Origin: Onchidella celtica
Taxonomy: Eukaryota > Mollusca > Gastropoda > Systellommatophora > Onchidiidae
Length of the DNA: 64,000 nucleotides
NCBI GenBank assembly: GCA_963931925.1
Contig: OZ007569.1
Coordinates: 10,753,663 to 10,817,662, forward strand
Direction: 5' to 3'
Shown here: one piece after another, positions 36,513-50,300 of the stretch
How positions within the stretch are numbered: the first letter of the stretch is position 1
Layout: each line of letters begins with the position of its first letter
Notes under the pieces: generated by a model
What the model saw: only the letters and a program-made list of their open reading frames with translations
Told to the model about the DNA's origin: nothing
The model's database searches: none
Program-made: the position numbers and the translations under genes

Positions 36513-39049
36513 TACTTTTATAACAAAAATGTGCTGCCCTGTCTTATCCATGTCAAGTGCTACAATGCAGTTTGGAGGTTTCTGTATAAGGAATAGGAAA
36601 TATTTTATGTAACAGGCAGGCAGCACTTGAAGTGATTCAGCTCATGGAAGGAATATAAAATGTACAAATCATTTAAAAAAAAAACAAAATACTATTTATT
36701 CTTAGGCAATATTCCATAAAATTTAAGGAACTTTTTAAAAAATTTGTTTCTGTTTAATTTCCATGGCATCAGTTTTATATACATGTCCTCAGTCTGTAAT
36801 GTTCATCAGATGTAAAAAAAAAAGAAGTCTTAAAAATTCCAACTTCAAAGCAACGCAGCAGCTAACATTCTATTAATATAATATGTTGTCACTTGATAAT
36901 TAATGCCTTAAAAAATGATGTAAATATATATATATATGTATTTTTTGTCTTGATAGTAAATCAAATGTTTTTTTTTAGTTTGGATTGTTACAAATTTCAT
37001 TGGAAACCTCATGAAGTGATGTTATGAATTTTGTATTCATTGAAAAAATTGTCCATCCTGTGTTGTGAATTGTAGAAAATGGTAATAATAGTATTTCATA
37101 TGGAGATAGATTTTCCTGTCCGAATTCATATGCGCTCAAAAACATTTGTTATGAAATTTTTGGGGATGGCAAAAATCATTTTGTATTATTACTGTTATGT
37201 AACAAGCCGTGGAATTGGTCATAAGTTTGTTTTATTTATTTATGCTATTCTTTCCCTTGAAGAAGCGAAAAAAAAATGGGGTAACGGACTTTTTATGGAT
37301 ATATTGTGTGTGTTTGTGAGAGAGAAATGTTGACTGATGTCTACTTTATGGCAGTGATAGACCAACTGACACCTATGCTAACCTAGTGCATGTGCTTGTA
37401 CTACAGGGAGGGCTGAAGTGATACAGGACCGCAGGGAGAGTGAAAGGAACACCAGAATGCCACTGTCACTTGACCAATCAACAGGCAATAAATACAGGCG
37501 GAGATGGGTTGGGTATTACATGACATGGTGGGATTGGGTGGGCAGTGAGGAAAGTGCTTTCCGGGTAAATGTAAAAAAAAAAAGGAAAGGGGCTGCCATA
37601 TAGTCACACCATGGATCAAGAAGCACATGAGTCACTTGAAGATGTGACTGTGGGGTTTTTTGTGATAAAAAGAAATTGGGAATGTGAAGCTTGTTCACAG
37701 TAGGGATAAATTTCATATCAACTTGTGTAATTTTTGTATCCCTTTGTATTACCGGAAACCCATCAGTTTGTATTTATAATAAGTACATGTAACCAGTCCA
37801 ATTTTGCAATAAGGGTTTTCGTAATTAATGTTTTTGAGTGTCCCTATGAAAGGTCTGGTATTGCCATCCTTGTTCATGACATTGCAGTTATTGCAACTGT
37901 TGTTTTTAAGAAGGTCCATGTTAGTCATTTGTCAATGTCATGCTTAGAAAATCTTTGCTTATGAGTAATCCTTAATGTTTCCGAACTGTGCTGTAGAAAA
38001 TAGGCCTTTTCTTGCGATCATATGAATGGTATGTCGTGCAGTTTTTCATGTTCTTGTTGGTTGTCTTTTTTTTTTCACACTGTGGTACTGTTTCATCCTT
38101 TTCCTTCACTGTTGAACTGGCTGAGATGCTGTCACCAGCATCTTGAATTTGTAATCTCTTACTATGAACTGTCTCTTTGAAGTCTTCCTTTGCTGAATTG
38201 AAATCCTGATAAAGCTGTTGTGTGCAATCATGGCTGATTAGACTGCATGAGCATCATATGATTATTTTTAAGCTTGTGCACTCAAGGTAGCTCATAAAAA
38301 TTATTATTCTTACATTATGCATTATTTGATACAGGAGTAATTCACTTGTGGAGCTTTCAGGAAGGTCACTATATGTAATTTCATATTTTTTTTCTGTTTA
38401 GCAGGAAGACTGAAATTGTAGGCAGTACAGCATCTATGTACATTTGTTCAGCACAAGAAAGGGGTTTATAGTTTTATTCTTGATACATTTCATTTCATCA
38501 GTGTCAGTGTTTGTTTAATTTTATTTGGTCCCACTGATTCACTGTTGTTGATTGTTTCATGTTCATCAGGACCAAAACTAATGGCATGTAATTTATGATC
38601 AGCACACTTTGTTTTAAATAAAAAATTATATGATGGGCCCAAAAGAAAAAAAAACACCCAAATGTTTGATTATAGAACTGATATGAATTAATATGTGTAA
38701 TATCATTTCATAGTCATACCTGCTTCTGTGAAAATTTTTTAGAATGTCCTGCATGTTTTTTTTAATTTTTTTTTTTGAGTTTTAACTGGAAAAAGATGAG
38801 GCAGCTGTGATGAAATATGAATTGACCACATTTATGATTCTGACCCTTGATTTCTTCACTGAAAATGCCAGTCAAAGTGAAAATCTTGCAAATCAAAGCA
38901 ATAAAAATGAAAGTGCTGAATGAAATGGTTGGTTGTAATCTTTGATCTGAAAGTGCTGCATCTTAGAATTTGTGTTCTTTTAAAATTTAAGTTTTGAATT
39001 TTTTTTTTTGTTGAGGGCCACTGTTTTCTCAATATCACTATCATAGATA
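36513..39049. other. NAA40 3' UTR and intergenic sequence
   Basis: AT-rich non-coding sequence follows the NAA40 stop codon. AATAAA polyadenylation signals on the plus strand occur at 37487-37492 and 38617-38622; either could end the transcript. No further gene is visible. Confidence 0.4.
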
Positions 39050-39780
39050 CAGTCCAATCCACTTATCTCGACATGGCTTTTGTCAACATTCTGGGTAACT
39101 TGACACAGTTTTTAAGTTCCTACCTGTTCCTTCTTTAATGCTACTAAATATTTCGAAGTATTATTCCATTCTTTCCTCTAATGTCGACACATTTCTCCCC
39201 TACCAGAGCACAGAAAGTACCGTGCTGCCAAAAACACCTACGCAACTCCCCGTGGACTAAGACCTCTTTATTTCTTTTGCAGTGTGAAGGGTGACACATA
39301 AGCACACGGCAGTTAGTACAGAGTACTGCACACTATTAATTTTTGTATTTTTTTTTACAAACATTTGTGCGCTGTTGACGCTAGGCCATCACCTAGATGT
39401 CTTGGTTAACTGCCTAACTATATGAGGATTGGTATCATTGCTTTTTCTGGAGAGTCGGGTCGTGATTGAAAAGAAAAACACTGCATTTGAATTTGATGTA
39501 CATAGCTACAGCATCTCGCTGATATCAGCAAACATTTGCCACGCAGCTGCTCCGCATAATGGTGTTGTACTTGTAGGAAGGGGTGACGGCATGCCGATAA
39601 TTAGAAGAAACAAGGGGCATAATTGTGTTATTTATTGGACACTTTTACCGTAATGGTGATATTTGATCTCCTCTGCTTATTTTTTGTTCTCTTCCACCAC
39701 TAATCTGTTATTTTGACTCTTATCTTTACGTGGCGCAATTCAGACGGTCCCACTGCTGTCGAGATATTAGGATTGCACTG
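39050..39780. mobile_element. Pogo/Tigger-like MITE family B, copy 1 (731 bp)
   Basis: TA flanks both sides (39048-39049 and 39781-39782). The element starts CAGTCCAATCCACTTATCTC and ends in the near-inverse, GAGATATTAGGATTGCACTG. The interior aligns with 42870-44093 along most of its length (for example TTCCTTCTTTAATGCTACTA and CAGACGGTCCCACTG). No transposase frame is present. Confidence 0.85.
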
Positions 39781-42700
39781 TATTTGATCTTTAGGATAGT
39801 TTTTAAAACATTTGTTGCTTTTTTTTATCCCAGACGCGGCTACACAAAAACTGGGAATAGGCCTACATGTACATGGGAAAAAATTTTCGCCAGGAAAAAC
39901 ACTCAAGCTATACACGATGGCAATGCTTATGCTTCATTCCCATCTCCAAAATTGTTGAGGACTTCTTCAACTTCACTTTACATTTAGTCAGTGTTTAAAT
40001 GTAGAGAAAACTGCTGATACATTTACCACTTCTAGTTACTTGAATATAAATTCAAATCTGAGAAGTGAGTTGATCTTCAGAAAGTCATTTAAACTGAATA
40101 CATGTCAATGTACTATTCAACTATTTCCATCCACTTTTTCTATCATTACACAACACAAGAAAAATCATGGGAGAAGCATTCTTTTATTTTTGCAGGAGGA
40201 AAATGTCAACCCAACCAAAAAATATTTCAGAGCTTGAACACCATAACTTGTCTGTCATATCCAGCATTGGCTCTTGCTCCACTTGTTTTTGGGTGGCCAA
40301 AAATGCATCCAAGGGTGGCCTGACACTGAAAGGACTAAGTTAAGCTAGTTACTTTTGCTTTCAGGAGGTCAGGATATTGTGTGGGAAATGTGACCTGCTG
40401 TAAGTTTGAAAGTACAAAATAAACAAAACCTAATCCTTACACTCATTCAGTTAGTTTTACACTTGGCCCTTTCAATGGATGTCAAGCCAGTGCCTACATG
40501 CAGACATTCTAAAAACTGCTGCTGACAAGTTATTGGCTTCATTGTAACACCATCACCACAGCTTATCAAATATTTTAACAAATTACAAACTGTCCAATTT
40601 ACAGTAATCATTCCACTTTTCATCATGGTGAGCTGATAGTGATATGCTAACCCAACACAATTTCCACTGCTCACAAACTGCCACACAAATGAAGCTGGTT
40701 GAAACAATTTCACCCAAAACCAGAACCAGTATATCACTTTAGAGGATGGAAACAAAACTGACCTCAGTACAAAGTGGACTTTGGTAAAACCATATAGGGC
40801 CTATGGGATAGCCATTGCTGTTCATTCTAGGGAACAAAATAAAACCATAAATTGGGACAGAGAATGCACTCTGAATAGGAACACGCTTGTGTGTCATGTA
40901 ATGTATAATTTATTTTCATCACAGGATTTCTACAGATGTAGTAAATGTCATGACATCAGTACAAAATTGATGCATGTCATGCTTACACTTCCGGGAACAA
41001 TTACTGAATGCTGAAAATGTAGTTGAAAAGGAATCATTATAATTACATGTACATGAATCTTACATAGAGACTGGGAAATGGTGCCCATATTTTTTTTTAA
41101 AAACCGCAGTTGATATGGTAACAAATTTAAGAAGTAGATGCTATTTACAATCAGAAATTCCACTGAAACATTCATGTAACATATTAGTATCTAATATTAC
41201 CAGCCTTCATCACTGATCTTTGTTATTGGATAGTTTGCTATACTCTAAAGCCAAAAGAAAAACTATTCATGTAAAATATGCAGGTGCTGCAATACTGGAT
41301 GTAAAAAGAATACATGTATGATATACAAACAAATATTAACCCTTCCCTGTACACCATGGGCCCAGCAGTTAAAAATTTATATTTCTGAGAATTTTTTCCA
41401 CAAAATTCCAGGTATTCTTCAATCATGTCTTTGACACCTTCCCAAAGATCTGCGGTCTGAGTGAAAGACACCATAAACAGAGTATCCTAATAGATTGTTC
41501 TTTACAAGTGTGGTGTCTACTGGATGTACTGTGAAGGTTAAACTATTTATTATTCTGGATCTGCAACTAAGGCATCCTAAATTCCACCCTTCACAACAGG
41601 AAATAAGCTTCTGGTCTGCTTTCAGTGTATTGTTATGATTCATTACATACACAGTAAAACTTAGCACTGACATTCATACAGTTACGTTCATGCAAAAAAG
41701 AAAAATAGAAAAAAGAAATCCGTCCAAGCACAATCAGCCAGCTGAGTGCAAGCAGAGACTTCCTGAGTATGACAGTTTTGTCCAGGACAATAAAATGCAA
41801 AAATTATAACACACTGTGATGATGCTTTGAAAGTTATTCGCTGCCCACAGCCGGACTTAAAAGAGTCATCCCTTTATATTAGGAATGCAAGTTCGTACAT
41901 TTTCATCAGACCTCTGATTTTTTTGGCCTGAGCGTGAGAGAAGTAAATGAGAATCATTCCATCTACATGTATCTTTGTTCCAGTGTTTTGTTGATCTAGT
42001 ACACTGCAGCCTTGTTATGCAAAAATCCTGCATACAGGTAGTTTCCAATCTGGAGTTTCCTACTTTGAAATGAAAGGCCATTTACATCCTTACTTTTTGA
42101 AACAATATCAATGACAACTTCATACAATATTACATGACAAATTGAATTTCTTCAGTTTCACACAAGGCCAAAGCACTGTTTGATGTCCACACCTGAGACT
42201 GATTACTATAATGTTCTTTGTGATCCCTTTACACAAAAGTAGATAAATTCTCTCTCAATCTGAAAATTAACTGTCGAAGTTGGTTTGAACAACAACAACA
42301 ACAAAATTACACTCACCCTGTGAGTCATGCTGTAACTGACATTCAGAGAAACAATTTTTTATCTTAGAGTATTTTCATAAGCTTCAAATAGCTGAAGTGA
42401 ACAATTATAATTTTTGCCACACCAACGACCACAAAGATAATACTGTTTTTTGACATGAAATACACTTGAGAATGACAGCAAGAAAACACTTCAACAATTT
42501 CATGTTTCACAGAACTACAAACATATCGCAGGTCCAAAAACTGGCTGAAAATCTTTGACAAATTACATCAAATTTTGCATCAGACAATTTACATGGATTT
42601 ATAATGTAGTTTCTTCAAAGATACACCCATATGAATAAAATGTGTTTTAATTTATCAAAAAGATAATAGAAAGGGGGCAAAAAGGCTCTGGAAATGAAAA

Positions 42701-42869
42701 TGCTACTATTCTTAATCTAAAATAGCATGTGCCTCCTGTCATCATGATTTACCTTTCAAATCTGCATAATTACAAGAAGCATATCCTTTTCTGGGAAATA
42801 AGGTCTTTCTCCCCCCCCCCCCCTCCCCCCAAACCAACCATCCCAGAAATATAAACCCCCTCCATCACA

Positions 42870-44093
42870 TAGTCCAATCCACTTATCTCGACACAATTTT
42901 TAAGTCCCAACCTGTTCCTTCTTTAATGCTACTAAATATTTCCCCATAACTCAACGTGTTATTCCATTCTTTCCTCTTATATCGACATATTTCTCACCGA
43001 CCAGAGCACAAGTGCACTAGATGAAGGCCTACTACTGTGTTACCAAAAATGCCCACGCAACTCCCTGCATATAAATATATGACCTTGTTATTTCTTTTTG
43101 CGGTGCTGGCGGGGAGGGTTAGGAGAGGGGGTGTGTGGACACAGAGGATGACCCTTGGCTTCAGCAAACGCGAGTTTGGAGTATGCATGGCAGTAAAAGT
43201 GCAGAGTACTACAGAGTATTTTTTTTTTCCCACAAACCATTCGTGCACCGTCGACCTAGATCTCTTGGTTAACTGCCGTACTGTGAATGTATTGGTATCA
43301 TCATTTCTTCTGAAGAAACGGGCAGGTCGAGGTTAAAAAGAAATAGTAAAACACTGCGCATTTGATGTAAAGCTACAGCTACAGCATTTCTCCGATATCG
43401 GGAAATCTTTGCCATGCAACTACTCCACACAACAATGTTATTGGAGGAACGGGTGACAGTATGTCGATAATTAAAAGAAAAGGGGACATATTTGCATTAT
43501 TACTGGACACTTTCCCCATAGGCTAGGTATATTTGGGCCGAATACAGCCTAAATAGCGCAAAACCCCCGTTCTGGGTTATTTGGGCTGATAATGCGAGTT
43601 TGCACTGTTCTGGCGTGTTTTTTTTTGTTTTTTTTGAAACACAGAATTTGTGTCCGTGCAGTATTTCCTAAAGGTAGCGTCAATTACCACTGCATTGTGG
43701 TGGCCATTGACGGTTCATCGATCGCCAATGGCTACCCCAGCCCCTTTTCGCCTGATGAGTCAATCTGACTACCACCCATTGATACAAACTGACTAGACCC
43801 TCATGCCCCCAGGTCCATCTGACCATTCCAATGCACACTTAAATCGACAATGGACACATTTAATGGGTGACAATTGGCACTCCCTTGCCTAAAATATCTT
43901 CAGCCCAAATAGCACAGCACCAGGTTGTATAGGCCGTATTCGGCCTAAATATACACTTCCTTCCCCATAATGGTGATATCTTGATCTCCCCCGTTGTTTT
44001 TTTTTCCCACCACTAATCTGCTTATTTCGGCTTTCTCTTTACTTGACACAAGTCAGACGGTCCCACTGATGTCGGTATATTAGGATTGCACTG
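42870..44093. mobile_element. Pogo/Tigger-like MITE family B, copy 2, interrupted
   Basis: It has the same ends as copy 1 (AGTCCAATCCACTTATCTCG at the left, GGATTGCACTG followed by TA at the right). The first base and left TA are altered. Its interior aligns with 39050-39780, except for a 440-bp insertion at 43521-43960. Confidence 0.83.
43521..43960 (-). mobile_element. Core-family MITE copy 4, nested (440 bp)
   Basis: TTCCCCATA stands on both sides (43512-43520 and 43961-43969), a 9-bp target duplication inside the family B element. The ends are 30-bp inverted repeats with about 24 matches, holding GTATATTT(G/A)GGCCGAATAC. The middle (about 43726-43803) carries the shared core in reverse, with the 30-bp hairpin part deleted. 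The host element has only one TTCCCCATA-like site at this point, so the insertion is clear. Confidence 0.82.
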
Positions 44094-44849
44094 TATAGAC
44101 ATATTGTGAATGGTTCAGTAATAAAATTTTTTTTAGAAATTTCCTCTATATTTATAAATATTTATTACTTCTAAATATAGAACTCCTAAATATTTCATGG
44201 AAGGAAAGGAAATCGAATGGTATGGTGATGAAAGACACCAACACAGAGTGATCACTAATAAAAAACAGAAGACAATTGCAGTTCATGGGACACCTGAATC
44301 GACACAAAGGTCTTGAACACCTTGCTCTAACTGGAAAAATAGAGGACAAAAAAAAAAAGCAGAGATAGACAAAAAAATAACATACTTAGAGAGTTTGAAC
44401 AGATGGGCGACAGGGAAAAACCAGGACAATATGGGCTTTTTGAGAGCATCCGAGCGAAGGAATGAGTGGCAAACCATGATCATCGATATCTGTTCCAGAT
44501 CCGGCATTTGAAGAAGAAGACGAGGAGTACTTCTAATTAACAAGTAACTCATCATTTAAATAGCAATAGGTAATGCCCTCAAATATATGGTATGTAAATA
44601 AAAAATATGAACCTTCAGATTAATCTAATTGTTAAATATTCATGCTCTTTGTGAACAAAGATCTTTTTTGCTTTAACATTCTACAATTCTACAGAAAATG
44701 CTTTTGTGGAGATTACGTAAGAATGCAAACACAACAACTGACATACAGATCTATAAAATGTAATACATGTAGTTTAGAAAAAAAAAAAGGTCTAAAGTAT
44801 GCATGTTACCCAATGATCATTGTTTGTCATCTACACTGTGCATGCCTTT

Positions 44850-45039
44850 CATTAAAATTGGAGAGGACAGTATTTCCAAATGGCTATCATGTATACAGTA
44901 CATGTGTTACTCAGTCATCATAATCCAAATTTGTACCAAAATGTCATTAAAATTGGAGAGGACAGTATTTCCAAATGGCTATCATGTATACAGTACATGT
45001 GTTACTCAGTCATCATAATCCAAATTTGTACCAAAATGT
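44850..45039. repeat. Tandem duplication, 2 x 95 bp
   Basis: The block beginning CATTAAAATTGGAGAGGACA occurs at 44850 and 44945 and appears identical over the full 95 bp unit. Such identity points to a very recent duplication or to an assembly artefact. Confidence 0.9.
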
Positions 45040-47332
45040 CAGCACTTTCAAAAGTTTAACATCTTGAGGTATGCCCAATAGGGAACTGAACTGACAGTAA
45101 TATGAAACAACTCATACACATGTACAACGTATGTTAAACTGTTGGAAGTCAATGTTTTGGACACCCATAAAGATGGTAAAAGCAAAGATAATGTAATGTC
45201 CACTGTAAACTGAGCTATGATGTGCACTTAGCAACCTAAGACACTCCAGCATTTGAAACAAAAACTCTGCCTCAGCATTTTCCATATTGCAATTACTAAA
45301 AAAAAAAATAGGCTGTCTTTGTTAATGTTAATTGTGATCATTACTTACTTGATATTGCTGTTTACCCAAATTCACTGATTGCTCAATTCAGGAGAAAAAA
45401 AACAATTTAAAATATGAATTCAGCAGTGGTGCAATAGGTGCAAGTTTATTTTTTAAAAATATCCTGACTAAAAAAAAAATGTCATGCCCACAATTATTTG
45501 GCAGTATAGCTCCCAGGCTGTGAGAAAGCTATGGCAATTAAGAAAAACTACAAAGGCAGTGCAGACTGTCCATAGCAAGTCAACAGAGCCATGCATAACA
45601 AGTACAGATTTGAAAAATCTACAACCAAGCAAGAAAATAAGCTAATTAGCATCAACAAGAAATCAGCTTTTCAATTTACCCATGATACTTTCCACTTTAA
45701 GACCATAAGACAAGACCACAGGTTACAAATTGCAATGCCCTGATGTAGACTCTACATAACAATAACACCACTGTTGCATGAATTAAATAAACAAAAATGA
45801 AAAGCTTTACTACACTCTCATACATGTATACATAACTTCCCCTCAGATAAGAGCTTTTAGGTGTGTCTGCATCAATCTGCTTACCATTCACATGGCATCT
45901 CTTTAGTTCACAAATGCCACATCTACATACACTGTCTCAAATGCAGGATTATAATATTATGCAATTGTAGATCATAATAAGAAAAAATCTTCAACCATCA
46001 TCAAAGTAACTAAATACAATAAGATATGTCAGTGTCAGTACAACATAAAGGCAAGATAGCCAAACAATGTGTTTCCAAACTGGGCTTGCTGTGCTAAACT
46101 ACAGAAAATGATAACATTTTTCTGATATAAAAACATTGCAAACAAGCAACAAAGACAAATAACGCATTGCATGCATGCACTTCTGCTTTTGACAGAGGAT
46201 AAATGCAATTAATATATCATATACAAGGAAACATTTCTTTTTATTTTCTCCATCTCAATTTCCCTATATAGTAGAAAACGATCTCATTTGGTGAACAACT
46301 ACATCAGAATACTTGAAAAATGCTGTATTTTCAACACTGAGGGCGGAGTAAGGTGGTGGCCATATCAGAACCACACAAACATATTACAAAATTCTGGCAG
46401 AACGTTCCTGAAATTATTACTGAATTGGTCACTGACAAAGCAAAGTTTTATGTACAAAGAAATGCAATCAGAAATAGTCCATAAAGGATAAAAGCACCCA
46501 CAATTACCCCAATTACGTTTACAGCTTAAGATTCTAACCTCTGAGTATAATTAGTTTCCAACAGTTCATGAATCTGAGTCCTCCAGGTAATTTGTATGGG
46601 AATTGTTAATCAAAAGCCTGGCTTGCACACACTTATATCCTTAAAAAATCAAACGTGAACATTTTCACAATATTTCAGAATTCCCAATCAATGGTAGTGC
46701 AATGCAACAAATCTTAAAACATTTTCTGATTAATAAACCGAGTGGAACGTAGCACCACCCACAATGGGCACAAAGTCAATACTGTGTCATTCAAACCACG
46801 TGAGCAGGAAAAAACACACTAGCAGTAAAAAAATCACAGAATGAAAAAGTACCCACATCCAAATAACCAACCTGGCACATTGGATTACTTACATAAAACC
46901 CCAATATAATACAGCATATCATTATGCAACAAATGGCAATACCACTCTGTAAGATAGTTCTTAAATCTGAGGTTCTTCACGGAGCAACTCACACAATTCA
47001 ATTTCCCAAACTAAAACAACAAAATTCAAAGTAAAACCATTAGTTATAAACACCTGTGTTGGCACTACAGTTACCAAAGTTTCATGTAGGATGTCATTAA
47101 ACCAAACCAGATGGGGAATGGCAAGTCACACACATTTCAAAACAACTGGTTATCATTTTTAAAAAGAAATGGGCAAAAGATTACATCAGGATAACTATCA
47201 TTTAAGCAGATATTTTTCTGTCCAATAATACACAGATCAGAAAAGGAAATACATTATCAATCAATTTTGAGGAATTGTGAAAACACGCAACAAGTCAGCA
47301 GTACTCTTTGAAGAAACAACTGGGGTTTCTCA
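45040..47332 (-). other. ADSS 3' UTR and intergenic sequence
   Basis: This AT-rich stretch follows the ADSS stop codon on the minus strand. The minus-strand signal AATAAA at 46240-46245 is a possible polyadenylation site, giving a 3' UTR of about 1.1 kb. No other gene or clear repeat was recognised. Confidence 0.35.
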
Positions 47333-50300
47333 CTATGGAATGGGGATAATAGAGTCACGGTCCTTGCCAACGCCAACCCACTTCACTGTAGAGTAATGGG
47401 AAATAGTAATTGTGGTTATTATCATCATTATTGTTAATATTCAGTAACATGGGGCTCCTTTACGTAACACAAACTGAGTTGTGTGTGCTTTTCAGACAAA
47501 AGTATTTTTGTATTGCTGATACCTGAATAGAATTTGTTCCAAACCTATTTTTGAAAAAGGAAACCAAAAGCAAAAGAACAACAAAAATTGGGTCTTGAGG
47601 TCTAAAATGAGATACACATTCTGTGATCAAGTAATGAGACATTTATAATTCTTTCTAATTTCAGGCAAGACCAAAGCACTGCTTGAATATGGGGGTGTGC
47701 ATGAGAAAATCCACAATAAGTCGGCAACATGACATTTTGAGTTCTGTACATAATTATAATAAAGGGCCAGACATTTCTGATAAATTGAAGTCAGTGACTC
47801 CCCCTAAAACAAGATTTTGAGAAAACGGCATTTAAGTGGGTCCTCGTCCCGGGAGGTGGAAACAGGACAAAGTAGGGGATTGCTGGGTTCGGGCGAAGTA
47901 CGGTGTGACCTTGTGTCACTTAGGCGCTACGCTAGCCGTGAAGGCCATCCCGGGTCACCCCGAAACGTCGCTGGCTAACGGCTCTGGTGAAATCCTGGCA
48001 GCGGGGGATGGATGAGGACGAAAGGCGACCGAAGAATCTTTGGGCACGGCTTTTGTCTCTCGTGGTTGCGGGCAGAGGATTCCGTTTTTGGAACAATGGC
48101 CGGGACCAATGCACAGTATGTGCACTGCGCTTTCAGAAGGCAATGGCAGACCACTGGAAGTATTTCTTGCCAAAAGCTACAATGAAAAGCACTCCACCAA
48201 ATGATCTGCAAAATTTGGCAGACAAATGAATGGCCAACAGACTGGAAGCTACAAGAATTCGTCATGCTATACAAAAGCGGCAATGTCAAAGACTGTGGAA
48301 ATTATAGAACCATCGCCCTCATCAGTCACACCAGCAAAATCCTGCTCATCATCATACTCAACAGAATGAAATCAAAGGTAGAAGAGGAACTATCAGAATG
48401 TCAAGCTGGTTACAGGACCAACAGAGGAACCGCTGACATGCTCTTCATACTACAAATAATGATTGAACAGATAAGAAGCAATGGAAATGAAGCCTTCATC
48501 ACGTTCATAGACTACAGCAAAGCGTTCGACAGCGTTAGGCACCATCACCTGTTCGATATAATGATTAAGATGGGATTCCCGAAACACCTTGTGACCCTCA
48601 TCGCTGCACTATACCACGAACAAAAGGCAACGATTAGATGGAACAATGAGAACTGTCCATATTTCAACATCGAGAAAGGAGTCAGACAGGGTTGCATACT
48701 TTCACCTCATCTTTTCAATATTTATACTGAGCAGATCATGAGAAACGCAGACATAGAAGATATGGGAATAAAGATCGGAGGCCGAAACATCATAAACCTT
48801 CGCTACGCTGATGACACAGCTCTTATGTCAGATAACATCACCAGCATGAAAAGAGTGTTGCACAGAGTGGATGAAGCGGGCAAGACAGCAGGCCTACACC
48901 TAAATGCTAAGAAAACGAAAGTCATGCATACTGGAACAGGGCACCATGAACACCAGGAGATACTAGTAAACAAAACAGCACTAGAAAAAGTGACTGATTT
49001 CAAATACCTAGGATCACATAAATCGCAAGATGGAAGCTGCTCAAAGGACATAAAAACAAGGATAGGAATGGCAAAACACAAAATGGTTCAACTAAACAAC
49101 ATTTGGAAGGATAGAGGCACACCAACGGACCTCAAAGTGAACATACTTAAGTGCTTGATCTGGCCAGTCCTACTATATGGTTGTGAAGCCTGGACACTCA
49201 AAAAGGCAGACATAACAAGATTGGAGGCAGCTGAAATGTGGCTTTACAGAAGGCTACTCAGAATAAGTTGGACAGAAAGGAGAACAAATACAAGCATCTT
49301 AGAACAGCTTGGCACCACCAGAAGAATAACACCTGAAATAAATAAAAGAAGACTTGCATACATCGGCCACGTGGCCCGAAACAAAAGCACGGCCCTTATG
49401 ATATCAATCCTTCAAGGAAAGACAGAAACAAAGAGAAAACAAGGAAGACCACCCATTACATATCACGATAACATCAAGAAAGTCAGCCAGCTGGAAATAA
49501 GTGAACTAACTAGGAAAGCTAAGGACAGGATTGGGTGGAGGAGATTTTGTCGTGACATCCACTGTAGCAGCTAACATCGATGACGATGAAGCCGACAGGT
49601 GAGGTGAGCTAATTGACCAAGTATTATTGGAGTGATTGTTGTTAGGAGATCGTAGTCTAATTACAAAGTCGTTATAGATATCATAGTGAGTAGTGTTCAC
49701 TGCTCATCTACAGTTTACCCTGTAACATGCCACGGTCCCCTAAACAACAGCCAAGTTGGAAGTTTGTGACGGACCCATATTTTCACTTCAAAACCGTTTT
49801 TCTCAAAATCAGCTTTGCCGACTTATGCCGGGTTTTCTCATGCACACTCCCATATTGATGTTCAAGGCTGACACTGACAATTACTTTCTTTATTCCATTT
49901 CAAATTGTACTAATTTGCATAAACTGTTTATATGGTTTAGTTTTCGATTCTAGTCGATTATACACATGCATCCATAACAAATGGGATATGATTTCATGAT
50001 ATTAAAGATTACATTATGCATGTTGTCCATATTTATCCTCATTGTCCGAGTTCAAAATTTCTTTGAGAGGTATTTTTTACATGGAAATTGCGAGTTTTAA
50101 AAATGCCATAACAGATAATCACCTACCACGAAGATGTGACTGACAACTTACCAGGAACTCCTATATGGGATTCAATAGTACGGACATAATGTTGAGCATT
50201 GGCGGGCAATTCAGAGAATGTCCTGGCTTTTTCTGAGGATTGTTTCCATCCAGGCAAAGTCAAATATTCAACCTGTACTTTCTGGAGATCATCATCCGAT

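Noticed and set aside
41238-41474. Minus-strand frame with exon-like text (TADLWEGVKDMIEEYLEFCG) after a CAG acceptor
   Set aside because: No family was recognised, no partner exons in phase were found nearby, and the frame ends in low-quality sequence. It may be a stray exon, but support is too thin to annotate.
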